Positions 1 through 18,897 of a stretch of DNA of 64,000 bases are shown here, one piece after another (position 1 is the first letter of the stretch; each line of letters opens with the position of its first letter). The notes under the pieces are model-generated. The model was not told the origin of the DNA, did no database searches, and saw only the letters and a list, made by a program, of their open reading frames with translations. Both the position numbers and the translations under genes were made by a program. The stretch comes from Haliclona indistincta (taxonomy: Eukaryota; Porifera; Demospongiae; Haplosclerida; Chalinidae). The stretch lies in contig OZ024790.1 in assembly GCA_964017065.1 (NCBI GenBank), forward strand, positions 9,102,967 to 9,166,966, given 5' to 3'.

Positions 1-420
1 TCAGGATAACCGCATAATTTTGTCAATTCTTGCATTGATATTGCTGCACACACTTCTTTTAAGTACAATTTTTACGGCACAGTTAGAATTTTTAGTTCAT
101 AAATGAAATTTTGAAGGAAACAATACATGCACATCTTGCAGAATACATGTAGTGGATTTAAAACATGGATTGTTCAATGCACATCCTTCCTAGTGCATGG
201 CACAGTCCAATGGTAGTACAGACATGAACAGGCAGTACATATGGCACACACAACTGCTAATTATTTAACAGCTAAGGATTTTTGTGAAATTTAGATGCAA
301 GCCAATTCTCTGGAAGCTAGTAATTTTTATTGCTAGCCTGGGACTAGGGACTTTGCGAAATTTAGATGTCAGCCAATTCTCTGGAAGCTACATGTAGTAA
401 TTTTCATTGCTAGCCTCTTA
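1..420. other. non-coding flank, 3' side of UGCG
   Basis: No supportable exon is seen on either strand. The remaining C-terminal UGCG exons should lie here or before the window start. A short stretch (about 290-410) contains a local direct duplication around the words GCCAATTCTCTGGAAGCTA. Confidence 0.4.
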
Positions 421-610
421 CCGTATAGCGGGAAATTTTCGCGGGAGAAAATTTTCGCGAATGCGCGAAATATAGCATTTCGCGAATAATATTTTCGCGA
501 ATCAGCGCTATTGCCCTATCTTTGTCAAAAACAAGACTCTCGCGGATAATATTTCGCGAATAACCTGCAATTCACGAAAATTTTCTTCTGCGAAACTTTC
601 CCGTTATACG
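421..610. mobile_element. 190-bp MITE-like element, family M1, copy 1
   Basis: The ends form inverted repeats: CCGTATAGCGGGAAA on the left, and the complement of CGTATAACGGGAAA on the right. The body is rich in TTCGCGAA-type words. Related copies lie at 1988-2182 and about 47514-47672. All share the interior order of a CAGCGCTATT-like word, a TATCTTTGTCAA-like word, AACAAGAC, then GCGAATA. It has no coding capacity. The superfamily is not assigned because the target duplication is unclear. Confidence 0.7.
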
Positions 611-732
611 ATAGTTTGCTACTAGATTTTCTGGATTTTGGTTCTGAACTGGCTGATTTGATAAGCTGGTATTGCTTTCTCCTCATTGCATGCTTAGCCT
701 TAGAATGGGCAAAATTAGTATCAATCATTTAC

Positions 733-4989
<4,257 letters not shown>

Positions 4990-5368
4990 TGTAGGCTGGT
5001 TGGGACCATGCAGACGGCTCACAGGACCAACAGTTGAGCTCAAAAGTGATCTGCCCCGAGAAATTGGGTGTCAAGTTTCTTGATCAGCGCGTGAATGTCA
5101 TTAGTCTGTTGTGCTCATGCGGTGTGCATGGCTCAGATGATCAAGCATTGAAAGGTCACGATCACCCGATGATCCAAAATAGCGATCGCGCGTGATCTCA
5201 GCTGATTAGACCCCGCCTTCTTCTTAGCCCCGCCTTTTCCGCGATCTCGCGGGAAAGTTCACCGCCAACTCGCTTGCTCTAAGTCTGTGCAGCTGCAAGA
5301 ATTTGAGCAACGACTAAAATAACTCATTGAAGGATCAGGACTAGACGACAGGCAAGGTTGCTTTCAAA
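4990..5368. promoter_or_regulatory. head-to-head promoter region, UGCG / SHOC1-like
   Basis: The 379 bp between two divergent start codons must hold both 5' UTRs and both promoters. Visible motifs: CCCCGCC boxes at 5211 and 5228, TTTTCCGCG at 5235 and GCGGGAAA at 5249. The last matches the E2F consensus TTTSSCGC on the other strand. No TATA box is evident. The region is preserved in locus B (50030-50416). Regulation by E2F is inference. Confidence 0.6.
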
Positions 5369-10938
<5,570 letters not shown>

Positions 10939-11186
10939 GTATAGAATAAAATCACAAATATATGCTATCGTAAATACTAAAACAATATTGTAATAAAACA
11001 GGATGGTTTAATCTGATCTGGATACCAGTCTATGCCTAAATGACTGCTTGTTGTTATTGCTCAGGAACTTGCTATTCAGACCTTAGTATACAGTACCGTG
11101 CGGAACAGTGATGTTTGTACACCAATTCTAGTTTAGCATGGTAGAACTATAGAACACTGCATGTGTGCGTAGCTGTGCGAAGCATT

Positions 11187-11199
11187 GAGGGCGGGGCTC
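11187..11199 (+). promoter_or_regulatory. GC-box GAGGGCGGGGCTC upstream of T1
   Basis: The identical 13-mer, or one with a single change, lies upstream of all the transporter genes: T1 here (248 bp before the ATG), T2 13690, T3 16843, T4 18587, and in locus B 56186, 58734, 60696 and 62432. Similar GGGCGGGGC words occur at 31573, 31616 and 34830. It is probably an Sp/KLF-type core promoter box (inference). Confidence 0.6.
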
Positions 11200-11446
11200 A
11201 TACATGCGACAGGGGACGGTCATGCATAGTCTGTGAATGTACTTAAATAAGTGTTGACTGTCGACATTGTGTATAGTTGTGGGCAAAACCCTTGGCTGAT
11301 GAGTCATGTAACAGGAGACCATGAACATTGGTTTGAATAGCCGCAATCAATTGTGGCCGCTCAAATGCTGGCAGCTGTGCGATTTTGTTTGCGCCTTGAT
11401 CTAGCCTTGCAGTGAATACTGCTGCTTCCTCAACTGCTGTGAGCTC

Positions 11447-13045
11447 ATGGCTACTAGTAGGCGCTGTTGTAGGCCGTTCTCTCGTGGAACCACCCTGGTC
11501 TTAGCGTCCAGTGCTCTCCTTTATCTTGTGCAGTGGTGCTTGTTTGACAGTCTCAAACTAAGCATCCAGGGCAGCAGTGTACGGTATGCATTTACATATG
11601 CATATTATGCCATTTGGATCATGCTACCATTGGCTGGATGGGTTGCTGAATCATGGATGGGACGATATAAAGCTATTGTTACTGGTTTGCTCATTTGCAC
11701 GGTTACAGTCCTTTTGGCACAAGTAGCATTCATCATGCTGAGTTTCGACTGGACGCCGATCCCAGCTTTCATTCTACTGATTATAGGATCGATCAATGGT
11801 GTCTTTGGGTTTGGCAGTATGTACACTATCATGCTGCCATTCACTCTTGATCAAATGATAGGAGCATCAGCTGAGGAGCTCAGTGCTGCAGTACAGTGGT
11901 ACTACTGGTGCTTTATCCTTCCAGCATTGATCGAGAATTTACTTCACTGTATTCCGATGCCGAGTGAACATTTAATTCCCAAGAATCTTCCTGCAGTTTA
12001 TCTCACATTAGGTTCTCTGAGTTTGTCAGCTGCTCTGATAATGGACTGCCTGTGTCACAAGTGGTTGGACACTCACAACAAAACTGGCAACCCCATTAAG
12101 TTGATCTATCAAGTGCTCAACTATGCTCGAAGGAACAAATGTCCTCGACTTCGCAGTGCATTGACATACATTGATGAGGAACACCCTTCACGTATTGACT
12201 TTGGGAAGCACAAGTTTGGAGGACCATTCACAGAAGAAGAGGTGGAGGATGTCAAGACAGTGTTCCGTCTCACTCCATTGTTATTGGTCTCTGTATTTGG
12301 TGTTTACATGTCTAACGAATTTTACGATCAGCTGAGTCTGCATGCGATTTCAACCACAGAAAAAAACTTTTACTGTGTTCAAAACTTGAAGTATACCACC
12401 TATCATGCTAGTGCCATCAGTCTGGTCCCAATGTATCGCTTCATCCTGCATCCCTTGATTGGCAAATACATTCCAAGCATGTTGAAGCTAATGGCAGCTG
12501 GACTATGTCTGTGCATTGCAGTTACAGTAATCGAGCTGAGTGTTTTATCAATTGGTCACTTGTACAGTAACGCATCTGATTGCATATTTGATTACCGCTC
12601 TGTAACAGGCACTATCCCTATACCATTATACTGGGTACTGATGATAGACTTGGTCAATGGAGTTGGTATTGCGCTGGTAATGTGTTCCTTGTTCGAGTTT
12701 GTGATTGCACAGTCTCCAAACAGAATGAGAGGAATAATGATGGGATTACTGGTCACTACTATTGGCATTGGCACAATAAGCACTTTCTTTTTCTCCAAGA
12801 TATTTCAGCAGTTCCTGACAGCCAGTCCCAGCTGTGTGTTCTACTACTACCTGGTACTATCACTACTCTTGCTGTTGATACTAATAGTGTTTGTGATTCT
12901 TGCCAAGCGCTACAAACTAAGAGAGAGGGAGAGACATGTCAATACACACACCATAGTAGAGGAACACTATGAGAGGTACTACGAACAGGAGGACGAGTAC
13001 AAGAAACCTGATGGTCGCAGTGACTTTGTGATTGAAAGTTATTAA
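11447..13045 (+). CDS. POT/SLC15-like transporter T1, intronless
   Basis: Predicted 532-residue multi-pass membrane protein of the MFS proton-dependent oligopeptide transporter (POT/PTR) superfamily. Visible family blocks: WMGRYKAIVTG loop (about 73-83), DQMIGASAEELSAAVQWYYW (from residue 135), NPIKLIYQVLNYARR (about 215) and FGGPFTEEEVEDVKT (about 257). The last two are typical of invertebrate POT-like proteins. About twelve hydrophobic segments are followed by a charged cytoplasmic tail (KLRERERHVN). The ExxER proton-coupling motif expected in helix 1 of classical POTs is not present, so substrate and coupling are unknown. It lies on the same strand within intron 17 of the SHOC1-like gene, 509 bp after exon 17. 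The lack of introns contrasts with the host gene. Confidence 0.82.
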   Translation: MATSRRCCRPFSRGTTLVLASSALLYLVQWCLFDSLKLSIQGSSVRYAFTYAYYAIWIMLPLAGWVAESWMGRYKAIVTGLLICTVTVLLAQVAFIMLSFDWTPIPAFILLIIGSINGVFGFGSMYTIMLPFTLDQMIGASAEELSAAVQWYYWCFILPALIENLLHCIPMPSEHLIPKNLPAVYLTLGSLSLSAALIMDCLCHKWLDTHNKTGNPIKLIYQVLNYARRNKCPRLRSALTYIDEEHPSRIDFGKHKFGGPFTEEEVEDVKTVFRLTPLLLVSVFGVYMSNEFYDQLSLHAISTTEKNFYCVQNLKYTTYHASAISLVPMYRFILHPLIGKYIPSMLKLMAAGLCLCIAVTVIELSVLSIGHLYSNASDCIFDYRSVTGTIPIPLYWVLMIDLVNGVGIALVMCSLFEFVIAQSPNRMRGIMMGLLVTTIGIGTISTFFFSKIFQQFLTASPSCVFYYYLVLSLLLLLILIVFVILAKRYKLRERERHVNTHTIVEEHYERYYEQEDEYKKPDGRSDFVIESY

Positions 13046-13314
13046 CTGCTTCATTTTTATGATTCGTTGAAAGAAAGCACATTATGTATGGACTTGCTGC
13101 TTATTAGTGCTCTATGATAAATAGTACAGATCACATCATGTTGTACCTTTAAGATTATAGCTTTAAGTTTTACACTCCAGTGCTAGATAGGCAAGTTGCC
13201 TGTGGTCAGTTTGCCTGCCTGTAGCTAGAGTTTAGTACACTTTCTGAGCAATGTTACATTGCAAGAAATTTCTGTGTACCTAATTTTGCATGATTGTGTA
13301 TTTTTTACAAACAG

Positions 13315-13455
13315 CCAAATTTTTTATTTGCTTGAGAAAAAGATGAAATGATCGATAGGAATAATTTTTGTTGCTTGTTACCCAGTTCAATAGCGCTCTC
13401 ACTAACCAGCCATTGGTGGAACTCATCCAGGAGAAAAAGTAACTCAAGGAAGAGA
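13315..13455 (+). pseudogene. decayed copies of SHOC1-like exons 16 and 17
   Basis: 13315-13350 follows ACAAACAG and resembles exon 16 (TTTGCTTGAGAAAAAGATG against TTTGCTAGAGAAGAATGTG). 13383-13455 resembles the end of exon 17 (GGTGGAACTCATCCAGGAGA), with an internal deletion of about 27 bp and a stop (AAGTAA). So the unit that duplicated to make T1 and T2 carried the host gene's exons 16-17 with it. The same remnants occur in locus B at 58308-58500. Confidence 0.75.
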
Positions 13456-13689
13456 ATGAATAAAATATAAAAGAAAATCACAGAGTAAACGTGAAGAGAT
13501 TATTATTGCATTCGTCAAAATAGTCTAATAATAGAGAGTAATAAAATACGTATGTTGCTATGAGCCAGGATGCATGGTCTGTACAGGAGATAAATGGTCT
13601 ACACATACGTGACTTTTATCTGCTAGGGTAATATTATACGTCTCTTGGTCTACTATGACAGTATAAACGTACACAAAAACAATTAAATT

Positions 13690-13702
13690 GAGGGCGGTGC
13701 TC
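13690..13702 (+). promoter_or_regulatory. GC-box upstream of T2 (one change)
   Basis: GAGGGCGGTGCTC, 177 bp before the T2 ATG. The locus B copy has the unmutated GAGGGCGGGGCTC at 58734. Confidence 0.5.
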
Positions 13703-13878
13703 GTACAAGTGAAGGATGTGGCAACGTGGTGGTTAGTACATGTAGTAACCCTTGGCTGCAACAGGCGGCTGTGTCACTTGACAGCTCTTTTTAGCCTCTG
13801 GACTTCGCACTTTCCTTCGTTTTTCACACGTGTTAGATCTACCCTCGCGGTGAACAACAGGACAACTGCTGTGAGATC

Positions 13879-16692
13879 ATGGCTACTGGTAGGCGCTGTT
13901 GTAGGCCGTTCTCTCGTGGAACAACCCTGGTCTTAGCGTCTAGTGCTCTCCTTTATCTTGTGCAGTGGTGCTTGTTTGACAGTTTCAAGCTGAGCCTTCA
14001 GGGCAGCAGTTTACAGTATGCATTTACATATGCATATTATGCCATTTGGATCATGCTGCCATTGGCTGGATGGGCTGCTGAATCATGGATGGGACGATAT
14101 AAAGCTATTGTTACTGGTTTGCTCATTTGTGCTGTTACAGTCCTTTTGGCACAATTAGCATTCATCATGCTGAGTTTCGACTGGACGCCAATCCCAGCTT
14201 TCATTCTACTGATTAAAGAAAATAAAAAGATTTCTAACGAAATCATAAGGATGTAGGGATGAATTAAATCTGCTGCTGGTCCACAATGTAAACCAACAAG
14301 GAACTAGCATGGAATGGTAACACGATTGACTTGCTAACAGACCATAGATCCCTACATCAGTGGCTGCTGTGGTAGACTATAGCTAATTCAGCTAGTTGCC
14401 GTTGACTGACACCGAAGTGCATTGAATTAAATTAAACTTGACTGTGAAAAAAAATAATTATTGATCTTATGTACAGCCACTGATGTAGGGATCTATGGTC
14501 TGTTAGCAAGTCAATCGTGTTACCATTCCATGCTAGTTCCTTGTTGGTTTACATTGTGGACCAGCAGCAGATTTAATTCATCCCTACATCCTTATGATTT
14601 CGTTAGAAATCTTTTTATTTTCTTGTTTGTGTCCTTTTTTGAGTTCAAATTTTTGAATTCGGCAAGATCATGTATTCTCTGTTTACACTATTAGTTTGGT
14701 CTACTGTTGTTGATATTTTTTTTATGTGACCTTTTTAACTTGTAGCTCAAAATGTATTATTCCTAAATACTGAAACTAGCTCATCCATTCTGCACAGCAT
14801 TCGAGCCCCGCCCACTTTAGTTTACGAAATTCTGTAAGGCTGTGATACTATCTGGCGAGCAACAGAACGGTGATACTACACGAACTTACTCGGTGAGTTG
14901 TTCTTCGAAGACTCCAGACGCCAATGTGCGCTCTCCATACGGCGATACTCTACTTCTAGAATTCGTGTGGTTGGTCACGTGCGTATTGCTTAATCACAAT
15001 AATGGCGTCTAACACTTAGCTGACAACTGTTCGTGATCGTGAACTCGTCAAATTTATATCGACGTTTCGCTAAAAACTAAGTTCAAAAGGCACATGCCAG
15101 AAGAATTTCACGACTGTTCGTGGGTGTTTTGGTCTCGGCACTGCTCACATAAAGGTGCTAGGCGAGTGGAAGAAAGAAGAAAGAAGAAAACGAAGATGAC
15201 GAAACACGATTTTCACCGTTTCCAGGTTCGTCACTTTATTTACAATTTCGAGCAATCTCCTTGCTGCTGTAAGATGGGGCAACGCTAGAAAGCAGATCTA
15301 AGTGTCTTTGGACGAATAAAATTCATCACCAGGTGTAATATCAGCGTTTGAACGCTAATACATTGTATGTAGCCGCCATTTTGTTTTCTTGGCCATCCCT
15401 ACATAGGGAGGCACTACCGCGCCTCCCTAATAGCATCAGTCAATGGTGTCTTTGGGTTTGGCAGTATGTACACTATCATGCTGCCATTCACTCTTGATCA
15501 AATGATAGGAGCATCAGCTGAGGAGCTCAGTGCTGCAGTACAGTGGTACTACTGGTGCTTTATCCTTCCAGCATTGATCGAGAATTTACTTCACTGTATT
15601 CCGATGCCAAGTGAACATTTAATTCCCAAAAGTCTTCCTGCAGTTTATCTCGTAATAAGTTCTCTGAGCTTTTCAGTTGCTCTGATAATGGACTGCCTGT
15701 GTCACAAGTGGTTGGACACTCACAACAAAACTGGCAATCCCATCAAGCTAATCTATCAAGTGCTCAACTATGCTCGAAAGAACAAGTGTCCTCGACTTCG
15801 CAGTGCATTGACATACATTGATGAGGAACACCCTTCACGTATTGACTTTGGGAAGCACAAGTTTGGAGGACCATTCACAGAAGAAGAGGTGGAGGATGTC
15901 AAGACAGTGTTTCGTCTCACTCCATTGTTATTGGTCTCTGTATTCGGTGTTTACATGTCTATCGAATTTTACGATCAGCTGAGTCTGCACGCAATTTCAA
16001 CCACAAAACGAAACTTTTTCTGTGTTCAAAGTTTAAAATACACAGGCTACCATGCTAGTGCTGTCATTCTGATCCCAGTGTACCGATTCATCCTGCATCC
16101 CTTGATCGGCAAATTTATTCCAAGCATGTTGAAGATAATGGCAGCTGGACTCTGTCTATGCATTGCAGTTACAGTAATCGAACTAAACATTTTATCCATC
16201 AGCCACTTCTACAGTAATGCATCTCATTGCATATTTGATGACCTCACTGTAACAGGCACTATCCCTATACCACTATACTGGGTACTGATAATAGACTTGG
16301 TCAATGGAGTTGGTGTTGCGCTGGTACTATGTTCTTTGTTCGAGTTTGTGATTGCACAGACTCCAAACAGAATGAGAGGAATAATGATGGGACTAATGAT
16401 CACTAATATCGGCATTGGTACAATAAGCACTTTCTTTTTCTCCAAGATATTTCAGCAGTTCCAGACAGCCAGTCCCAGCTGTGTGTTCTACTACTACCTG
16501 GTACTATCACTACTCTTGCTGTTGATACTAATAGTGTTTGTGATTCTTGCCAAGCGCTACAAACTGAGAGAGAGGGAGAGACATGTCAATACACACACCA
16601 TAGTAGAGGAACACTATGAGAGGTACTATGAACAGAAGGAAGAATACAAGAAAGCTGTTGTTCAAAATGACTTTGTGATTGAAAGTTATTAA
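13879..16692 (+). pseudogene. POT-like transporter T2, split by a transposon (null allele)
   Basis: The 5' part, 13879-14215, ends inside codon 113. The 3' part, 15431-16692, resumes at the next base. Removing 14216-15430 gives 1599 nt, exactly the length and frame of the intact counterpart T2' (58934-60532, 532 residues). Read through, the 5' part terminates 40 bp into the insert at 14254-14256. The 3' part remains open from an internal Met (15466) but would lack the first three helices. No other disabling change is visible, so the insertion is recent. If locus B is the other haplotype, this individual is heterozygous for loss of T2. Confidence 0.85.
14216..15430 (+). mobile_element. 1.2-kb foldback transposon (family F1), copy 1, inside T2
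   Basis: The ends are defined exactly by the intact locus B gene. The insertion lies between A and T (flanks GATTA / TAGCATC) with no target-site duplication. The first 151 bp (14216-14366) and 14474-14624 are a perfect inverted repeat around a 107-bp loop. The 3' end is TAGGGAGGC-loop-GCCTCCCTAA, a terminal hairpin ending in CTAA. The hairpin, CTRR-like 3' end and A|T target without duplication recall Helitrons. The 5' end (AAGAAAAT rather than TC) and the giant 5' hairpin do not. No transposase gene is seen, so it is non-autonomous. A second copy lies at 34183-35422 in the opposite orientation. Confidence 0.85.
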
Positions 16693-16842
16693 CGTCATTT
16701 TGCTAATACTCCATTCTGCAATGCTCATAAAGGTATCTGGTTCATGTTGCACTGCTTTTGCTATGGTTCCAACTGTGGGCTATAAAAGCAGTTTGCAGTG
16801 CACACAGTAGTTGGTTGAGCAAACTTGTTCTGCAGGTACATA

Positions 16843-16855
16843 GAGGGCGGGGCTC
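16843..16855 (+). promoter_or_regulatory. GC-box upstream of T3
   Basis: GAGGGCGGGGCTC, 98 bp before the T3 ATG, followed by a second GGGCGG word at 16884. Same box as at 11187. Confidence 0.55.
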
Positions 16856-16953
16856 GTAAGGTTACCGGAAGGGGTGTGGTGGATGGGCGGAGATAATCGG
16901 CGCGTGGAAGGGGTACTGTTTGTCTGGCAACTCACTGGCACATTCTCGCCACC

Positions 16954-18546
16954 ATGAAGCTGACTTGTTGCAAGCCATTCTCTCGTGGAGCCACTCTTGT
17001 TCTGGTCTCTTGTACTCTCTTGTTCATTGTGCAGTGGAGTATGTTTGCTGGTCTCAAATTGAGTCTTCAAGGCAGCAGTTTGGAGCATACATTCGAAAGT
17101 GTATATTATGTGCTGTGGATCTTTCTGCCTGTGTTTGGTTGGATTGCTGAATCATGGATTGGGAGATATAAAGCTATCGTTGTTGGGTTACTCATGAGTA
17201 GTGTAACAGTCATCGTGACTCTGTTTGCATTCATCATGCTGACCTTCGGTTGGACCCCGGTACCAGTTATCTTTTTACTTTGCATAGCAATAATAGTTAG
17301 TTTCGGTGGTTTTTACACTATCATGCTGCCATTCACTCTTGATCAAATGATAGGAGCATCAGCTGAGGAGCTCAGTGCTGCAGTGCATTGGTACTACTGG
17401 AGTTTTCTATTATCACCATTGATGAATAACGCAATTTATTGTATTGCTACCTCAAACGAACTTCATTTCCCAAACACTAAGAACACTATTCCAATGGTAT
17501 TTCTTCTAATAGGCTCTCTGAGTTTGTCAGCTGTTCTGATAATGGACTGCCTGTGCCACAAGTGGTTGGACACTCGCAACAAAACTGGCAATCCCATCAA
17601 GCTGATCTTTCAGGTGCTCAATTATGCTCGAAAGAACAAGTGTCCTCGACGTCGCAGTGCATTGACATACATTGATGAGGAACACCCTTCACGTATTGAC
17701 TTTGGGAAGCACAAGTTTGGAGGACCATTCACAGAAGAAGAGGTGGAGGATGTCAAGACAGTGTTTCGTCTTGTGCCATTGTTGTTGGTCTCTTTATTTG
17801 GAGCTTATCTCACTCTGGACTCTTATGATCAACTTAGTCTACATGCACTGCCAACCACTGATCAAACGTTCTTCTGTGTCCAGAACTTGAAAATAATGGC
17901 TTGTCAAGCCGCTTCTTTTGTTTTAATCCCAGTCTATCGCTTTATCCTGCATCCCTTGATCGCCAAGTATATTCCGAGTATGTTGAAGCTGATGGCAGCT
18001 GGATTCTGTTTGTGCATTGCAGTTACAGTAATCGAGCTGAGCGTATTATCAATTGGCCACTTGTACAGTAACGCATCTGATTGCATATTTGATGACCGCT
18101 CTGTAACAGGCACTATCCCTATACCACTATACTGGGTACTGATAATAGACTTGGTCAATGGAGTTGGTGTTGTGCTGGTAACATGCTTTACATACGAGTT
18201 TGTGATTGCTCAGACTCCAAACCGAATGAGAGGAATAATGATGGGACTGATAGTCGCTACGATTGGTTTTGGCGTAGTAGGCAACTACATACTTGTGATA
18301 ATATTTCAGCAGTTCCAGACAGCCAGTCCTAGCTGTGTGTTCTACTACTACCTGGTACTATCACTACTCTTGCTGTTGATACTAATAGTGTTTGTGATTC
18401 TTGCCAAGCACTACAAACTGAGAGAGAGGGAGAGACATGTCAATACACACACCATAGTAGAGGAACACTATGAGAGGTATTATGAACAGGAGGAAGAGTA
18501 CAAGAAGGCTATTGTTCACAGTGAAGTTTTGATTGAAAGTTACTAA
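16954..18546 (+). CDS. POT/SLC15-like transporter T3, intronless
   Basis: 530 residues, same architecture as T1, but it belongs to a second subtype shared with T4: N-terminus MKLTCCKPFSRGATLVLVS, SFGGFYTIMLPF before the DQMIGASAEEL block, and SPLMNNAIYCIATSNELHF. The C-terminal about 110 residues and the NPIKL/FTEEEVEDVKT blocks are almost identical to T1 and T2, also at synonymous sites, which suggests gene conversion. The start ATG follows GCCACC, a good eukaryotic context. It lies 261 bp after T2, in SHOC1 intron 17. Classical ExxER residues are again absent. Substrate unknown. Confidence 0.82.
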   Translation: MKLTCCKPFSRGATLVLVSCTLLFIVQWSMFAGLKLSLQGSSLEHTFESVYYVLWIFLPVFGWIAESWIGRYKAIVVGLLMSSVTVIVTLFAFIMLTFGWTPVPVIFLLCIAIIVSFGGFYTIMLPFTLDQMIGASAEELSAAVHWYYWSFLLSPLMNNAIYCIATSNELHFPNTKNTIPMVFLLIGSLSLSAVLIMDCLCHKWLDTRNKTGNPIKLIFQVLNYARKNKCPRRRSALTYIDEEHPSRIDFGKHKFGGPFTEEEVEDVKTVFRLVPLLLVSLFGAYLTLDSYDQLSLHALPTTDQTFFCVQNLKIMACQAASFVLIPVYRFILHPLIAKYIPSMLKLMAAGFCLCIAVTVIELSVLSIGHLYSNASDCIFDDRSVTGTIPIPLYWVLIIDLVNGVGVVLVTCFTYEFVIAQTPNRMRGIMMGLIVATIGFGVVGNYILVIIFQQFQTASPSCVFYYYLVLSLLLLLILIVFVILAKHYKLRERERHVNTHTIVEEHYERYYEQEEEYKKAIVHSEVLIESY

Positions 18547-18586
18547 AAACTTTTTCCAACTGCATTCAATTTGTGTATCAGCGTAT

Positions 18587-18599
18587 GAGGGCGGGGCTC
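18587..18599 (+). promoter_or_regulatory. GC-box between T3 and T4
   Basis: GAGGGCGGGGCTC, 40 bp after the T3 stop. It is now 1.7 kb from T4 because a 1.3-kb insertion (18673-19994) lies between. Confidence 0.5.
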
Positions 18600-18802
18600 G
18601 CATTGCAGTTCGTTCGTGCAGATCACATTGTGGCCTACTTTTTACTCTACGGTAACATGTAGTACTACAGTCACCAGGGGGGGGAGAATCGGGGGCCAAT
18701 TCCCCCCCTTCGCGAGCACGTTTAATTAATTCATAGACTATTTTATTGATTTCCACGCCTAAAGTTTTACCTACAGTGCAACACTCTTACCAGAGTTCTC
18801 AC

Positions 18803-18882
18803 TACTGACTAGCGCGCTCGCTGTCTTGTGTACTGACTAGCGCGCTCGCTGCGTTGTGTACTGACTAGCGCGCTCGCTGCGA
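18803..18882. repeat. tandem repeat, about 30 bp x 3
   Basis: Three copies of a unit containing TACTGACTAGCGCGCTCGCT, inside the locus A insertion. Confidence 0.9.
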
Positions 18883-18897
18883 TGATGCGTCCCAGAG

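Noticed and set aside
11605..11844. Antisense 79-codon frame recurring under the transporter genes
   Set aside because: Reverse-strand shadow of a conserved coding block, with no independent support.
12682..12972. A 96-codon frame in +1 relative to T1, conserved in T1', T2' and T3'
   Set aside because: It is a shadow of the most conserved part of the transporter coding sequence. Its conservation follows from the main frame.
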